Positions 26,264-35,199 of a DNA stretch of 37,497 nucleotides are shown in pieces. The DNA comes from Vibrio nigripulchritudo ATCC 27043 (lineage in GTDB: Bacteria; Pseudomonadota; Gammaproteobacteria; Enterobacterales; Vibrionaceae). Every line of letters starts with the position of its first letter. Position 1 is the first letter of the stretch. The notes under the pieces are model-generated. The model saw only the letters and a program-made list of their open reading frames with translations, made no database searches and had not been told where the DNA came from. The stretch covers positions 1 to 37,497 of the forward strand of contig NZ_AFWJ01000263.1 in assembly GCF_000222685.1 (NCBI RefSeq), written 5' to 3'. The position numbers and the translations under genes are program-made.

Positions 26264-27478
26264 ATGAACAGAAGAAAATTTCTTGAACGTATAGGGCTGG
26301 CAGGCGTTGGCAGCACTACTTTTATCAGTCAGCTAACCAATGCCAACGAGCATACGCCACAAGAAAGCCGTGCTACGCAAAAAACGAATTTAGATTCCGA
26401 CCACTTTTTCGGTCTGATTGTTGCGGCAAAAAATGCCAGCGCCCGAGATAAAGGTGCTGCGCATTATGTTTGCAATGGAAGAAACGATCAGAATGTTATC
26501 AATCAAGCTTTGGCGGATTTAGGAAGTAAAGGCGGAGTGGTTCATCTGACACCCGGAACCTACGTTTGCAAGGGGGCTATCAAGATGCACCACCGCACGA
26601 CTTTACTCGGTAGCGGTCGGGCAACGATTCTTAAGGCAGTGGGCACATGGACCTCCCAGAATGGTGAGCATGGCGCAGTGATTGAACCATTGAACTCTCG
26701 TATACATAAGTCACGAGTAGGATTCTTAAGCATTAACGGCAATCGCTACAATGGGGCAAACGTTCAGGGCATTTACTACCACATTAACTCAAAAGGTGAC
26801 TTTGATGAGGGTTCTGACGCAATCCATCACTTCGAAGACATTTATATATACGAAACAAATCAACATGGTTTTCATGTGGCGGGAAGTTATATGCGCGCCA
26901 CAAAAGCGTCCAATATACGTGTTTACAATGTCGGAGATGAAGGGGCTGCCGAGGGAAACAAAGCTCATGGATTTTTCATAGCATCACCCGACGGTATGTA
27001 CCATCAATGCGATGCCGGAAGCAGCGCGGGTCATGGCTTCTATGTGGACCATGCAAACAATCATTTCACTAATTGCAAAGCTTGGTACTCGGGGTTAAAC
27101 GGATGGAATATCCGCAGTGCGCGCGGAATGTACGGTGTTTGCGAGGCTCAAGATAATAGTGGACATGGATTTTATATCGAAGCTGGTCCAAACTCTCTGA
27201 CAAGTTGCCATGCCGATTCCAATAGTTGGCAATCGGATGATCCATCGGCTGACTTTGATGGGTTCCATATCCCTTGGGGCGAACACATTCAGCTAATCGC
27301 ATGCAGTGCTTACGATAAAAATGAAAGCCATCGAGGTCATTGGCAGCGATACGGGTTTTACTTGGGTCGGTATGCCGAGCATGTGCAGATCTTAGGTACA
27401 ACCATAGATAACAATATCGGGAGTACCGGCGGCGCAGGCATAACAGGACCGACAAACAGTGTACAGGTGACTGGGTAA
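26264..27478 (+). CDS. Tat-exported parallel beta-helix protein
   Basis: A 404-residue protein. It opens with a twin-arginine signal (MNRRKFLERIGLAGVGS), so it is exported folded. A pectate-lyase-type entry follows: N-D-Q-N-V-I-N-Q-A-L, G-G-V-V-H-L-T-P-G-T-Y, then TLLGSG. The body is made of repeating beta-helix rungs (GHGFYVDHANNHFTNC, GHGFYIEAGPNSLTSC, HGFHVAG, AHGFFIA). Proteins of this shape are usually polysaccharide lyases, epimerases or hydrolases, or phage-tail-like depolymerases. The substrate cannot be told and I cannot point to catalytic residues. The gene stands alone; the ribosome site is AGGGAAAG. Confidence 0.75.
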   Translation: MNRRKFLERIGLAGVGSTTFISQLTNANEHTPQESRATQKTNLDSDHFFGLIVAAKNASARDKGAAHYVCNGRNDQNVINQALADLGSKGGVVHLTPGTYVCKGAIKMHHRTTLLGSGRATILKAVGTWTSQNGEHGAVIEPLNSRIHKSRVGFLSINGNRYNGANVQGIYYHINSKGDFDEGSDAIHHFEDIYIYETNQHGFHVAGSYMRATKASNIRVYNVGDEGAAEGNKAHGFFIASPDGMYHQCDAGSSAGHGFYVDHANNHFTNCKAWYSGLNGWNIRSARGMYGVCEAQDNSGHGFYIEAGPNSLTSCHADSNSWQSDDPSADFDGFHIPWGEHIQLIACSAYDKNESHRGHWQRYGFYLGRYAEHVQILGTTIDNNIGSTGGAGITGPTNSVQVTG

Positions 27479-27889
27479 TAACTGCTTCCCATTTAGCTAT
27501 TTAGCTGATGAGAGTTCATTAAAATACTGTGGCACCCGATTTGCCATACCAACGCCTGATCCTGCAATAAGGATTTATACCCAAGCCCTCTTTTTGTAAA
27601 AGCTCAATCTCCCTAACTTTTTCGGTTCCATGTAAGTCGTGATAAGTGTGTGAACAGACATAAAAAAACGCGGCAACCGATATAATACTTCTTCCACTAT
27701 TGTTCCTATGGTTGGCGTTTTAAATCAACCTAAACTATCTTTTTAAATGTGTTTTCCTCATCGCTGTTTAGACAACATAACCTAGAAAAATAGCGGATTT
27801 CACAAATAATTATTGCGTTCAGTTTAGGTAAGAATGCAAAGATTTTTAAGGCTATTTCCTTAAACGAAAATATGAAAGCGGGTATATAA
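27479..27889. other. Non-coding interval with a possible minus-strand gene remnant
   Basis: No intact gene is visible. On the minus strand a frame without a start codon stays open for about 70 codons, ending at 27519 (reads ...YHDLHGTEKVREIELLQ...). It could be the decayed end of a lost gene, but I recognise no family. The segment 27730-27889 is AT-rich and probably holds the promoter of the sugar-binding protein gene. Confidence 0.4.
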
Positions 27890-29332
27890 ATGTGGATTTC
27901 TAAAGCTAAGCTATTAACGATAATCTTCACAGTCCTTTTATTAAATCCTCTGTTTTCGATGGCAGCCGAAAAGCAAAAGACTGTTGCCATCATTACTGTT
28001 GATTTTCAATCAAATACGATGCTTAGATTTGGTAATTCGTTTTCATTACGAGCCAAAGAATATGGCTGGAATGTCATCAAAGCCGAAATTTTTGGCGATT
28101 ATAGTAAGGCAGACCAATATTTTGATGAATTCATAGAACGAGATGTTGATGCCATTTTCAACGACATGTTGGATCCAAACTTAATCGAGTCTGCACTCTT
28201 AAAAGCCAAAAAGGCAGGTATTCCAGTGATAAATGGTGATGCTGGATTCCACAAAGACGTTGTCACAAATATCACTTCAAATAACTACTTTTTGTCCGCG
28301 AGAGTAACAAAATATTTATTTGACAAAATGCTTGTTGATAACAAGAAAGAACTGTTAGGCATTACCTGGTTAGATCACCATGGTATTCGAAAAAGAACGG
28401 ACATAATGGAAGCCATTCTGGCTGAATACCCAGAAATAGAATTAGTCAAAATGCATCACACCAGCATCCCCGGACAAGTGCAGGATTCGAGAAACTTCGT
28501 GTCAGACTACTTAAGCAATAACCCTGACTTCGACGGATCGGTATGGGCTGCATGGGACGAGCCTGCCGCTGGCGCTACACAAGCTATTTTGAAAGCAAGA
28601 AAAGGGAATAGCGTATACACCACAGGTATTGACGGAAACAAATGGACGTTTGACATGATCAGACAGAGACCACCTTTTCTGGCAACAGAGTCTCAGAACT
28701 TTGAGATGATGGGCAGACAGGTGGCGGACTGCATGAACGACATTTTCAACAAAGACACCGAAACTGAGAAAGTGTATTGCGGTGATGTTGTGCCATATAA
28801 CCTGTACGTCCCTACAATTCTGGTCACTCAAGATAACCTCCCACCTGTTGGTAAATTCCCCTGGAGCGAATCAGGAGAGTTTTCTCAACAATATAGCGAC
28901 TCTTCTTCCTGGCCTACGCTTGATGGGCACTGGGGGTTGGAGGTGAATGACGGATTGACCATAAACGATTACACGTTGTCTGCGTTAATCACTCCACTTC
29001 TGTTTGACAAAATGACAAAAAATAACAAAACGGATTTATTGGTTATTACGGCGGACGATAATGTAGCTTCCCGAAGAAGAGCAAGGATTATGGATGCGGT
29101 ATTAAAAACGTACGACAACCTTGATGTTAAAGGCAGAGCTCAGATCGCTATTTCGGACCAATCTGTACAAGAAGCACAAGCAGCGGTAGAAGAATTCTTA
29201 AAGCAAAACCCCGATTTTAAGGGCGCAATCTGGTCTTCGGTAGACATTCTTAACCAAGGAGCGACCCAGGCAATAGCCAACCTAGAAAAGGGAAAAAATG
29301 TATACACGCTGACTGATGTGAGGGGCTTTTAA
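27890..29332 (+). CDS. Periplasmic sugar-binding-type protein with partial internal duplication
   Basis: A 480-residue protein with a cleavable signal peptide (to about residue 25, ...LFSMAAEKQ). Residues 28-325 form a periplasmic-binding-protein fold of the sugar ABC-receptor type (TVAIITVDFQSNTM, DVDAIFNDM, AKKAGIPVINGDAGF, GATQAILKARKG). Residues about 360-480 repeat the second part of that fold (LLFDKMTKNNKTDLL, FLKQNPDFKGAIWSSVD, GATQAIANLEKG). The frame stops at 29332. If one T of the TTTT at 29327-29330 is skipped it runs 28 codons further, with the stop overlapping the kinase ATG. No ABC transporter genes are nearby, so it is more likely the ligand-sensing partner of the kinase. Confidence 0.75.
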   Translation: MWISKAKLLTIIFTVLLLNPLFSMAAEKQKTVAIITVDFQSNTMLRFGNSFSLRAKEYGWNVIKAEIFGDYSKADQYFDEFIERDVDAIFNDMLDPNLIESALLKAKKAGIPVINGDAGFHKDVVTNITSNNYFLSARVTKYLFDKMLVDNKKELLGITWLDHHGIRKRTDIMEAILAEYPEIELVKMHHTSIPGQVQDSRNFVSDYLSNNPDFDGSVWAAWDEPAAGATQAILKARKGNSVYTTGIDGNKWTFDMIRQRPPFLATESQNFEMMGRQVADCMNDIFNKDTETEKVYCGDVVPYNLYVPTILVTQDNLPPVGKFPWSESGEFSQQYSDSSSWPTLDGHWGLEVNDGLTINDYTLSALITPLLFDKMTKNNKTDLLVITADDNVASRRRARIMDAVLKTYDNLDVKGRAQIAISDQSVQEAQAAVEEFLKQNPDFKGAIWSSVDILNQGATQAIANLEKGKNVYTLTDVRGF

Positions 29333-29410
29333 CTGGCACTACACTTATGGCAACGCCTACATAACAAACTACTGGGGTATACGTTGTACTAACTACGAAG
29401 AATTCAAAAT

Positions 29411-32095
29411 ATGAAAAATTCCAATTTATTCAATAGTATTCGTAGCAAGTTTGGAGTCCCCCTTCTTATAGTTTTCATTATTATAAGTTCTATATTGGGC
29501 GTGTTTAATTATTACCAGTCTGAAAAAGAACTGGAAAGACAAGTTGAAGAAAAAATGGAAGCCACCCTAACTCGATTATCGCTCGGGTTAGGGAAATTGC
29601 TCTACAATTTTTATGGTGACCAAGTATATCAGATCATCACAACAGAAATGAATGACAAAGAGGTTCATTCAATCCTTATCAAAGACGCAACCAACACGTA
29701 TGTCACCCATGGTCAAACCCGAAATGAAGACTGGAATCTAGTCAACATTAGTGAAGATTTTCAAAATACTAGCGAAGATCTTTATCATAAAGAAGTAACG
29801 ATATTATTTAATTCGGTGGGGTCAGACGATTCAGCCGATGATGAAATAATGGGTGTAGCAAAAGTCTATGTAACGAAGAAATTTTTAAGAGATAAATTAA
29901 CAGACTTAATCATCACCACCGTTATCGAAAGTATTGTTCTTTTTACAGTGCTGTATCTCGCTATTTATATGATTCTTATGATTGTCATTATTAACCCCTT
30001 ACAAAAGCTAAAAACATCTTCTGATGAATTAGCCAAAGGGAATTTATCTTATGACATTGAGACAGAGAGAGAAGATGAAATAGGAAGTCTCGCCAATAGT
30101 TTTGAGATTATGCGGGATTCTATTCGCAAAAAGATATCTAACTTAAATACCTTAAACACAACAGGAGAAGAGCTCTCAGAGTTTATTTCCTCGGATAATC
30201 GAGAACAATCAAAGCTTTACATACTTTCCATTATTCAAAAGGTACTCGTAGATTATTTGCACTTGGATTCTTGCAAAATATTCATTTGGGACGAAGAAAA
30301 TAAGCAGTTCTGCAAAGATTTTGGTGAAATCAAAAGCATCGACACGCTAATGTCGGATGCAATCAAGCATAAACAAGTAGAGTTTGCTCAGGATGGAGAT
30401 GAGCTGAGATGCTGCATGCCTATGGTTCATGAAGACAGCGTCATTGCCATCTTCGATGCCACAGGCAAAGAAGGAACCATTCAACGACAACATATAGGTA
30501 ATGAATTTATCTCGACTCTTTTCAGAATGGGGATCACGGCAATTCTAAGAGTGACAATGCTTGGTGACATTCAAAGATTAAATCAGGACCTTGAAAAACG
30601 TGTTAAGGAGCGTACAGCGGAACTGTCAGTAGCGCAGATGCAGTCAGAAGAGGCTCGAAAAAAGGCAGAGATGTCGAAAGATGAAGCGGAACGCGCCAAT
30701 CAAGCAAAGAGCCAGTTTTTATCTAACATGTCGCATGAATTACGAACACCACTAAATGCCGTGCTGGGTTTTTCTGAAATGCTAAAAAACCAAATGCACG
30801 ACAGCAAAAGCATTAGTTACCTAACAGCCATTAACACTGCCGGTAATACCTTGCTTGCTTTAATCAACTCTGTCCTCGATCTCGCTAAAATTGAGTCGGG
30901 AAAAATGGAACTTGAGTACAACCCTACTTCACTCAAACGCCTGTTAAACGAACTGCACAGCTTCTTTTACCAGCAAGCCAGTGAGCGCGATATCCTGTTT
31001 GAAATACAACTCAGTGATGACATAGAAGAATGCGTGTTGCTGGACACGTTAAAGCTAAAACAAGTTTTGATTAACCTGTGTAGTAATGCGGTCAAGTTTA
31101 CCCGTGATGGCAGTGTCACGATTAAGGTCAGAACTTCAGCTTCAAGCAATGAAGCCAAAGTTAATATCTATATCGACATTGTCGATACTGGGAAAGGCAT
31201 TCCAAAATCCCAGCAGGAACGTATTTTTCACGCTTTTGAGCAAATATCTGGGCAAAAAAGTTCAGAATATGGAGGAACGGGACTTGGGCTGGCCATTACC
31301 CTGGAAATTGTCCATTTGATGGGCGGTACAATCAATGTTTCCAGTGAGGGAGAAAATAAGGGTTCATGTTTTAGCATAATGATACCTGATGTCGAAAAAT
31401 GCAGCGCAGAATTAACCGAGTTCGCCACTGAGAGCTCAACTATCGATTTTGAAGAAATACTCTTCGAACCCGCCAAGATCATGATTGTTGATGACATTCC
31501 ACACAATAGAAATCTGATTTCGAGTTATTTATCTGACTGGAAGTTTGACATTCTAGAAGCAAAACATGGGCAGGATGCTTTAGATAAAGTTCATGATTTC
31601 AGTCCAGATTTGATCTTAACTGATCTCAAAATGCCTGTTGTTGATGGCCAAGAGTTATGCATTAAACTCAGAGAGGACATGGGTTCCAACTGTATGCCGT
31701 TGGTTATGGTGACAGCCTCTGCGATGGTTGAAGAACAAAAAGACCTACTCAAAGTCTGTAATGACCTCTTAACTAAACCCTTGGCAAAACAAACGTTGAT
31801 TAGCTGTTTGCTCAAGCATCTAGAACATTCCATTGTCGAATCAAGCTCTAATAAGGACAGATCTGGCGACAATATAGAGTATCAAGATGTCAACTTGAGA
31901 TTACTGCCAGACGATCAGCGCATCGCGCTCGTCGAGTTTGTTGAAATAGGGGATACCGAGAATGCAATCAAATTGTGCGTAGATTTACCATCTGATTTAA
32001 CCAATGAGTCAAAATGGTTAATAGAGATGTTGGAGAGTTTTGAACTAGCGAAGATTTTGGATAGATTAAATTCCATCGAAAATCCAATAAGTTAA
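29411..32095 (+). CDS. Hybrid sensor histidine kinase (HAMP-HisKA-HATPase-REC)
   Basis: An 894-residue inner-membrane kinase. Membrane segments at about 14-32 and 170-193 flank a periplasmic sensor of about 135 residues. Next come a HAMP domain (about 190-245), a GAF-like stretch, a coiled coil (about 390-430), and HisKA with the phospho-acceptor His442 (SHELRTPLNA). The ATPase domain has N (LINLCSNAVKFT), G1 (DTGKGIP), F and G2 (GGTGLGLAI) boxes. The receiver domain has Asp738 (LILTDLKMP), and about 80 residues follow it. It lies directly after the sugar-binding protein gene and before the REC-kinase gene, so the three probably form one ligand-sensing pathway. No DNA-binding output is attached. 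Confidence 0.92.
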   Translation: MKNSNLFNSIRSKFGVPLLIVFIIISSILGVFNYYQSEKELERQVEEKMEATLTRLSLGLGKLLYNFYGDQVYQIITTEMNDKEVHSILIKDATNTYVTHGQTRNEDWNLVNISEDFQNTSEDLYHKEVTILFNSVGSDDSADDEIMGVAKVYVTKKFLRDKLTDLIITTVIESIVLFTVLYLAIYMILMIVIINPLQKLKTSSDELAKGNLSYDIETEREDEIGSLANSFEIMRDSIRKKISNLNTLNTTGEELSEFISSDNREQSKLYILSIIQKVLVDYLHLDSCKIFIWDEENKQFCKDFGEIKSIDTLMSDAIKHKQVEFAQDGDELRCCMPMVHEDSVIAIFDATGKEGTIQRQHIGNEFISTLFRMGITAILRVTMLGDIQRLNQDLEKRVKERTAELSVAQMQSEEARKKAEMSKDEAERANQAKSQFLSNMSHELRTPLNAVLGFSEMLKNQMHDSKSISYLTAINTAGNTLLALINSVLDLAKIESGKMELEYNPTSLKRLLNELHSFFYQQASERDILFEIQLSDDIEECVLLDTLKLKQVLINLCSNAVKFTRDGSVTIKVRTSASSNEAKVNIYIDIVDTGKGIPKSQQERIFHAFEQISGQKSSEYGGTGLGLAITLEIVHLMGGTINVSSEGENKGSCFSIMIPDVEKCSAELTEFATESSTIDFEEILFEPAKIMIVDDIPHNRNLISSYLSDWKFDILEAKHGQDALDKVHDFSPDLILTDLKMPVVDGQELCIKLREDMGSNCMPLVMVTASAMVEEQKDLLKVCNDLLTKPLAKQTLISCLLKHLEHSIVESSSNKDRSGDNIEYQDVNLRLLPDDQRIALVEFVEIGDTENAIKLCVDLPSDLTNESKWLIEMLESFELAKILDRLNSIENPIS

Positions 32096-32120
32096 TTATC
32101 GCGGACTGGGGGTAGTTCGA

Positions 32121-33230
32121 ATGAACGAAATTATGATAGTAGATGATACGCCTGCTAATTTAAAACTCTTAGAGTCCATATTAGTGGGTGAAGGCTACAA
32201 CATAAGAGTCGCGATAAGCGGTGAAATGGCTATAAAGAGTGCAGCTAAGTTTCTTCCTGATCTCATTTTAATGGATATTAACATGCCAGGAATTAGTGGT
32301 ATTGAAGCATGCACAAAAATAAAATCAGACCCAGAATTAAGTGAAATCCCTATTATATTCATTAGCGCAAATTCAGATACTAATTCTATAGAAGAAGCAT
32401 TTGCTGCTGGTGGACATGATTATATAACTAAGCCATTCCGGTCTCGGGAAGTGCTCGTTCGCGTTAAGAGTGTGTTGTCAATGATACAAGCGCAGAAAGA
32501 GAAATATCGTGCGCAGTTATTATCATCTATGATCAATATTATCATGGGGGTAGCGCACGAAATGAACACGCCGATAGGTGTGTGCGTAACAGCGAGTAGC
32601 CATTTGCTGGATCACGCAGAAAAAATGAATGTAAAGCTAGAATCAAATACTATCAAACGAGACGATATTAGTGATTGGATTAACCAAGATAAAGACATAT
32701 CACAGCTAGTTACAACAAATCTAAGTAAATTAAATCAACTGGTTACAGCATTTAAAACATTACCCGTGCATGATATATCGGATACAGAAGAAGTCGATCT
32801 TTGTGAACTCATGAATAGTGTTGTCGAGTCAAATGAAAAACTCCTTGAAAAGAACGATGTAACGGTGAATTTATCTTGCGACGACATTACTGTTCCGACG
32901 AAGAAAAAACTCATCTTCAAATTATTTGATAAATTAATTGAAAACTCCATAGATCACGCATTTGAAGGAATAAAAAGTAGAGCTATCGATATTGAATTTA
33001 AAAATATTGGTAAAGAAATTAACATAATTTACCAAGACAATGGTGTAGGAATGGAGTTTAATAACTTGGAAAAGATTTTTGATCCCTTCTTCACGACCAA
33101 AAGAATTGATAAACATTTAGGGTTTAGTGCGACAATTATTTATATGACCGTTATATGGGCGTTGGAGGGCAGTATTCAGGTAAAATCTGACAATGGATTA
33201 AAATACATCATAAGAATCCCATTTAATTAA
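32121..33230 (+). CDS. REC-histidine kinase fusion protein
   Basis: A 369-residue soluble protein. Residues 3-120 are a receiver domain with acidic pocket (IMIVDDTP), phospho-acceptor Asp52 (LILMDINMPG) and the K-P-F loop (YITKPF). Residues about 130-368 are a kinase core: H-box GVAHEMNTPIG with His146, N-box (KLIENSIDHAFEG), G1 (YQDNGVGM) and F-box (IFDPFFTTK). The G2 box is altered (HLGFSATIIY) relative to the usual G-x-G-L-G. It starts 25 bp after the hybrid kinase stop. It would receive phosphate or signals from the hybrid kinase and pass them to an unlinked regulator. Confidence 0.9.
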   Translation: MNEIMIVDDTPANLKLLESILVGEGYNIRVAISGEMAIKSAAKFLPDLILMDINMPGISGIEACTKIKSDPELSEIPIIFISANSDTNSIEEAFAAGGHDYITKPFRSREVLVRVKSVLSMIQAQKEKYRAQLLSSMINIIMGVAHEMNTPIGVCVTASSHLLDHAEKMNVKLESNTIKRDDISDWINQDKDISQLVTTNLSKLNQLVTAFKTLPVHDISDTEEVDLCELMNSVVESNEKLLEKNDVTVNLSCDDITVPTKKKLIFKLFDKLIENSIDHAFEGIKSRAIDIEFKNIGKEINIIYQDNGVGMEFNNLEKIFDPFFTTKRIDKHLGFSATIIYMTVIWALEGSIQVKSDNGLKYIIRIPFN

Positions 33231-33641
33231 TATTGAGTAATAGTTCAACGCCAATCAAATAATGCTTACGAATAAAAATCTAGTTACAAGCCACTTCCCA
33301 CCAAACCGGACACCATTCGAATTTATATCACTCGGAAACTTAGTATAGAGCTCAATCCTGAAAAGGTTCATCGAGCTTATCCGAAGAAAGACTGCGTCAT
33401 AGCCTTGATTGAAAGATAGCGCCCTAGTAACTGGGTAGTCACTACGAGCTATCAACCCGTCTAACTAAGGTCATTTCAGCAGAATGCTATATGGATATTG
33501 TTCACGTTAGGTTGTCAACGAATCCTTTATGCATCTCAAAATTGATAATGAGAATCTTTTTCATTAATTCCTTTTAATAGAAATTTATAGCTTGTATATT
33601 CAACAAGATGTTTTTGTCATTTTGATAAGGAAATCAATATT
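33231..33641. other. Non-coding interval upstream of the MFS gene
   Basis: No credible gene; the short frames show no family resemblance. The region 33290-33480 is less AT-rich than its surroundings and may be decayed sequence. The Fur-box-like site at 33544 is the one element I can support. Confidence 0.5.
33544..33562 (+). promoter_or_regulatory. Fur box-like operator upstream of the MFS transporter
   Basis: GATAATGAGAATCTTTTTC matches the 19-bp Fur consensus GATAATGATAATCATTATC at 16 positions, including the full left half except one base. It lies 80 bp upstream of the MFS start, so iron-dependent repression is likely. Binding is inferred from sequence only. Confidence 0.6.
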
Positions 33642-34850
33642 ATGAGCCCTCTCAAGCAGTTATTTATACTAAATGCGGTTTGCATGACTGCAATGATGTC
33701 GATCATTCCAGTGATCGGTCCTATTATTCGTGAAGTGGGACTATTGGAATGGCACGGAGGGCTGGTGGTAGCCATGTCGGGCATTACGTGGTTGCTCAGT
33801 GCTAAGAAATGGGGTACGACCAGTGACCGAAAAGGTCGAAAACCTGTATTGCTGATCGCTACTTTAGGTTACGCCATCTCCTTTATACTTATGACGATAT
33901 GGCTAGACTTATCTTTACAAGCAACTTTCAATACACTCGTCATACTGGTTGGTATGATCGTTGCCCGTGCTCTGGTTGGATTGTTTTTGGCAGCTATTGC
34001 ACCTGTCAGCACTGCGTTTGTAGCAGACATCACCACAGCAAAGGAGCGACAAAGCGCGATGGCTAGTATTGGGGCGGCTAGCGCTATTGGCTTAGTTGCT
34101 GGTCCCGCTCTGGGAGGGTGGCTATCTCAGTACTCGCTAACGCTGCCACTCTACGTATTATCAATATTCCCCGTCATAGCATGGATTTTCATTAAAATCC
34201 GCCTACCTGAAACACAAATAAACATTGTGCCGCCAGAAAACACAATTAGCTTTTTCGATCCTCGGCTTCGTTTTCCTGCAATCGCAATGTTTATCAGTAT
34301 GTTTGCTGTTATCACCGCTCAAATCATCATAGGTTTTCTTGTGTTGGATCGTATCCGAGACACAGCAGAAGAGACAGCGCAACTCTCGGGAATTGTTCTG
34401 ACAATCACAGGGATTACATTGGTAATCACGCAGGGCATGTTAGCTAAAAGCCAAGGCAATTTATTGCTCAAGAGTTGTTTAATTGGTCCTATAGCTGCTG
34501 TTGCTGGTTTGTGTATCGTTTCCGTCGCACACTCGGCCTTAGCTCTTATTGCGGGTTACGTATTCATGGCTTTTGGGCTGGGTCTATTATTTCCGACAAT
34601 ACAAGCAATCACTGCCAATTCGGTAGGAAAGGATGAGCACGGTGCAGCTGCAGGTACAATCTCGGCAGTCCAAGGGCTTTCTTCTATTTTGGTGCCGATT
34701 ATTGCCACCGTGTTGTACCAGAGCAATCAAAGCTTCCCATATTGGTTCGCCGCATCGCTGATGGTTGTGCTGTTTTTGCTTGTATTGACCAATCAGACAA
34801 AATTCAACTCTCCGGATACCAGTCAGACCGAGCAAGCTGACCTTAATTAA
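33642..34850 (+). CDS. MFS efflux transporter (TetA/drug-exporter type), possible siderophore exporter
   Basis: A 402-residue polytopic protein with about 12 hydrophobic segments. The first cytoplasmic loop carries the MFS motif A as WGTTSDRKGRKPVLL, typical of drug:H+ antiporters. The ribosome site is AAGG 8-12 bp before ATG. The Fur-box-like site upstream suggests expression in iron limitation. In vibrios an MFS protein of about this size (PvsC) exports the siderophore vibrioferrin. A siderophore export role is therefore a reasonable guess, but there are no siderophore synthesis genes in the window. Confidence 0.8.
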   Translation: MSPLKQLFILNAVCMTAMMSIIPVIGPIIREVGLLEWHGGLVVAMSGITWLLSAKKWGTTSDRKGRKPVLLIATLGYAISFILMTIWLDLSLQATFNTLVILVGMIVARALVGLFLAAIAPVSTAFVADITTAKERQSAMASIGAASAIGLVAGPALGGWLSQYSLTLPLYVLSIFPVIAWIFIKIRLPETQINIVPPENTISFFDPRLRFPAIAMFISMFAVITAQIIIGFLVLDRIRDTAEETAQLSGIVLTITGITLVITQGMLAKSQGNLLLKSCLIGPIAAVAGLCIVSVAHSALALIAGYVFMAFGLGLLFPTIQAITANSVGKDEHGAAAGTISAVQGLSSILVPIIATVLYQSNQSFPYWFAASLMVVLFLLVLTNQTKFNSPDTSQTEQADLN

Positions 34851-35199
34851 CTCTAAAGCACAGTTCGGATTGTCGTCGATTAAGATGGCAATCTGAACAT
34901 CTAATCCTCACCAAAAGAGTCAAAGCTCCCCTTTCAGCACTTCTTCATACTTTTCTTATCAATCGCTGCTATCTACTTATGTCTAGAATCTATTGCAGTG
35001 TTACCCATCTTAATGTGGTTTGACCTTATCTCTCACAGAAAACAGAAAACAGAAAACAGAAAACAGAAAACAGAAAACACTATAAGTATAAAATTAATAT
35101 TGATCTAATTTGTTGATAGTGTTTTCATTAAATTATTGAGCATTATTTAAATAATAACTGACTCCAGAACTGGATTTAACAAAAGATAGAGGTGCATTT
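34851..35199. other. Non-coding interval with a heptanucleotide repeat
   Basis: No gene seen. A 10-bp imperfect hairpin (34863-34872 with 34889-34898, one G-T pair) follows the MFS stop but lacks a T-run. The tandem repeat at 35036-35077 is listed separately. The remaining sequence up to 35199 is AT-rich and likely carries the promoter of the next gene. Confidence 0.5.
35036..35077 (+). repeat. Six tandem copies of CAGAAAA
   Basis: Six perfect, uninterrupted 7-bp units. The array ends 122 bp before the start of the membrane protein gene. Perfect short tandem repeats change copy number by slippage; here each step would move upstream promoter elements by 7 bp, about two-thirds of a helical turn. 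Confidence 0.95.

Noticed and set aside
33415-33453. GATAGC/GCTATC inverted repeat in the interval before the MFS gene
   Set aside because: Only 6 bp with a long loop and no T-run; likely chance.
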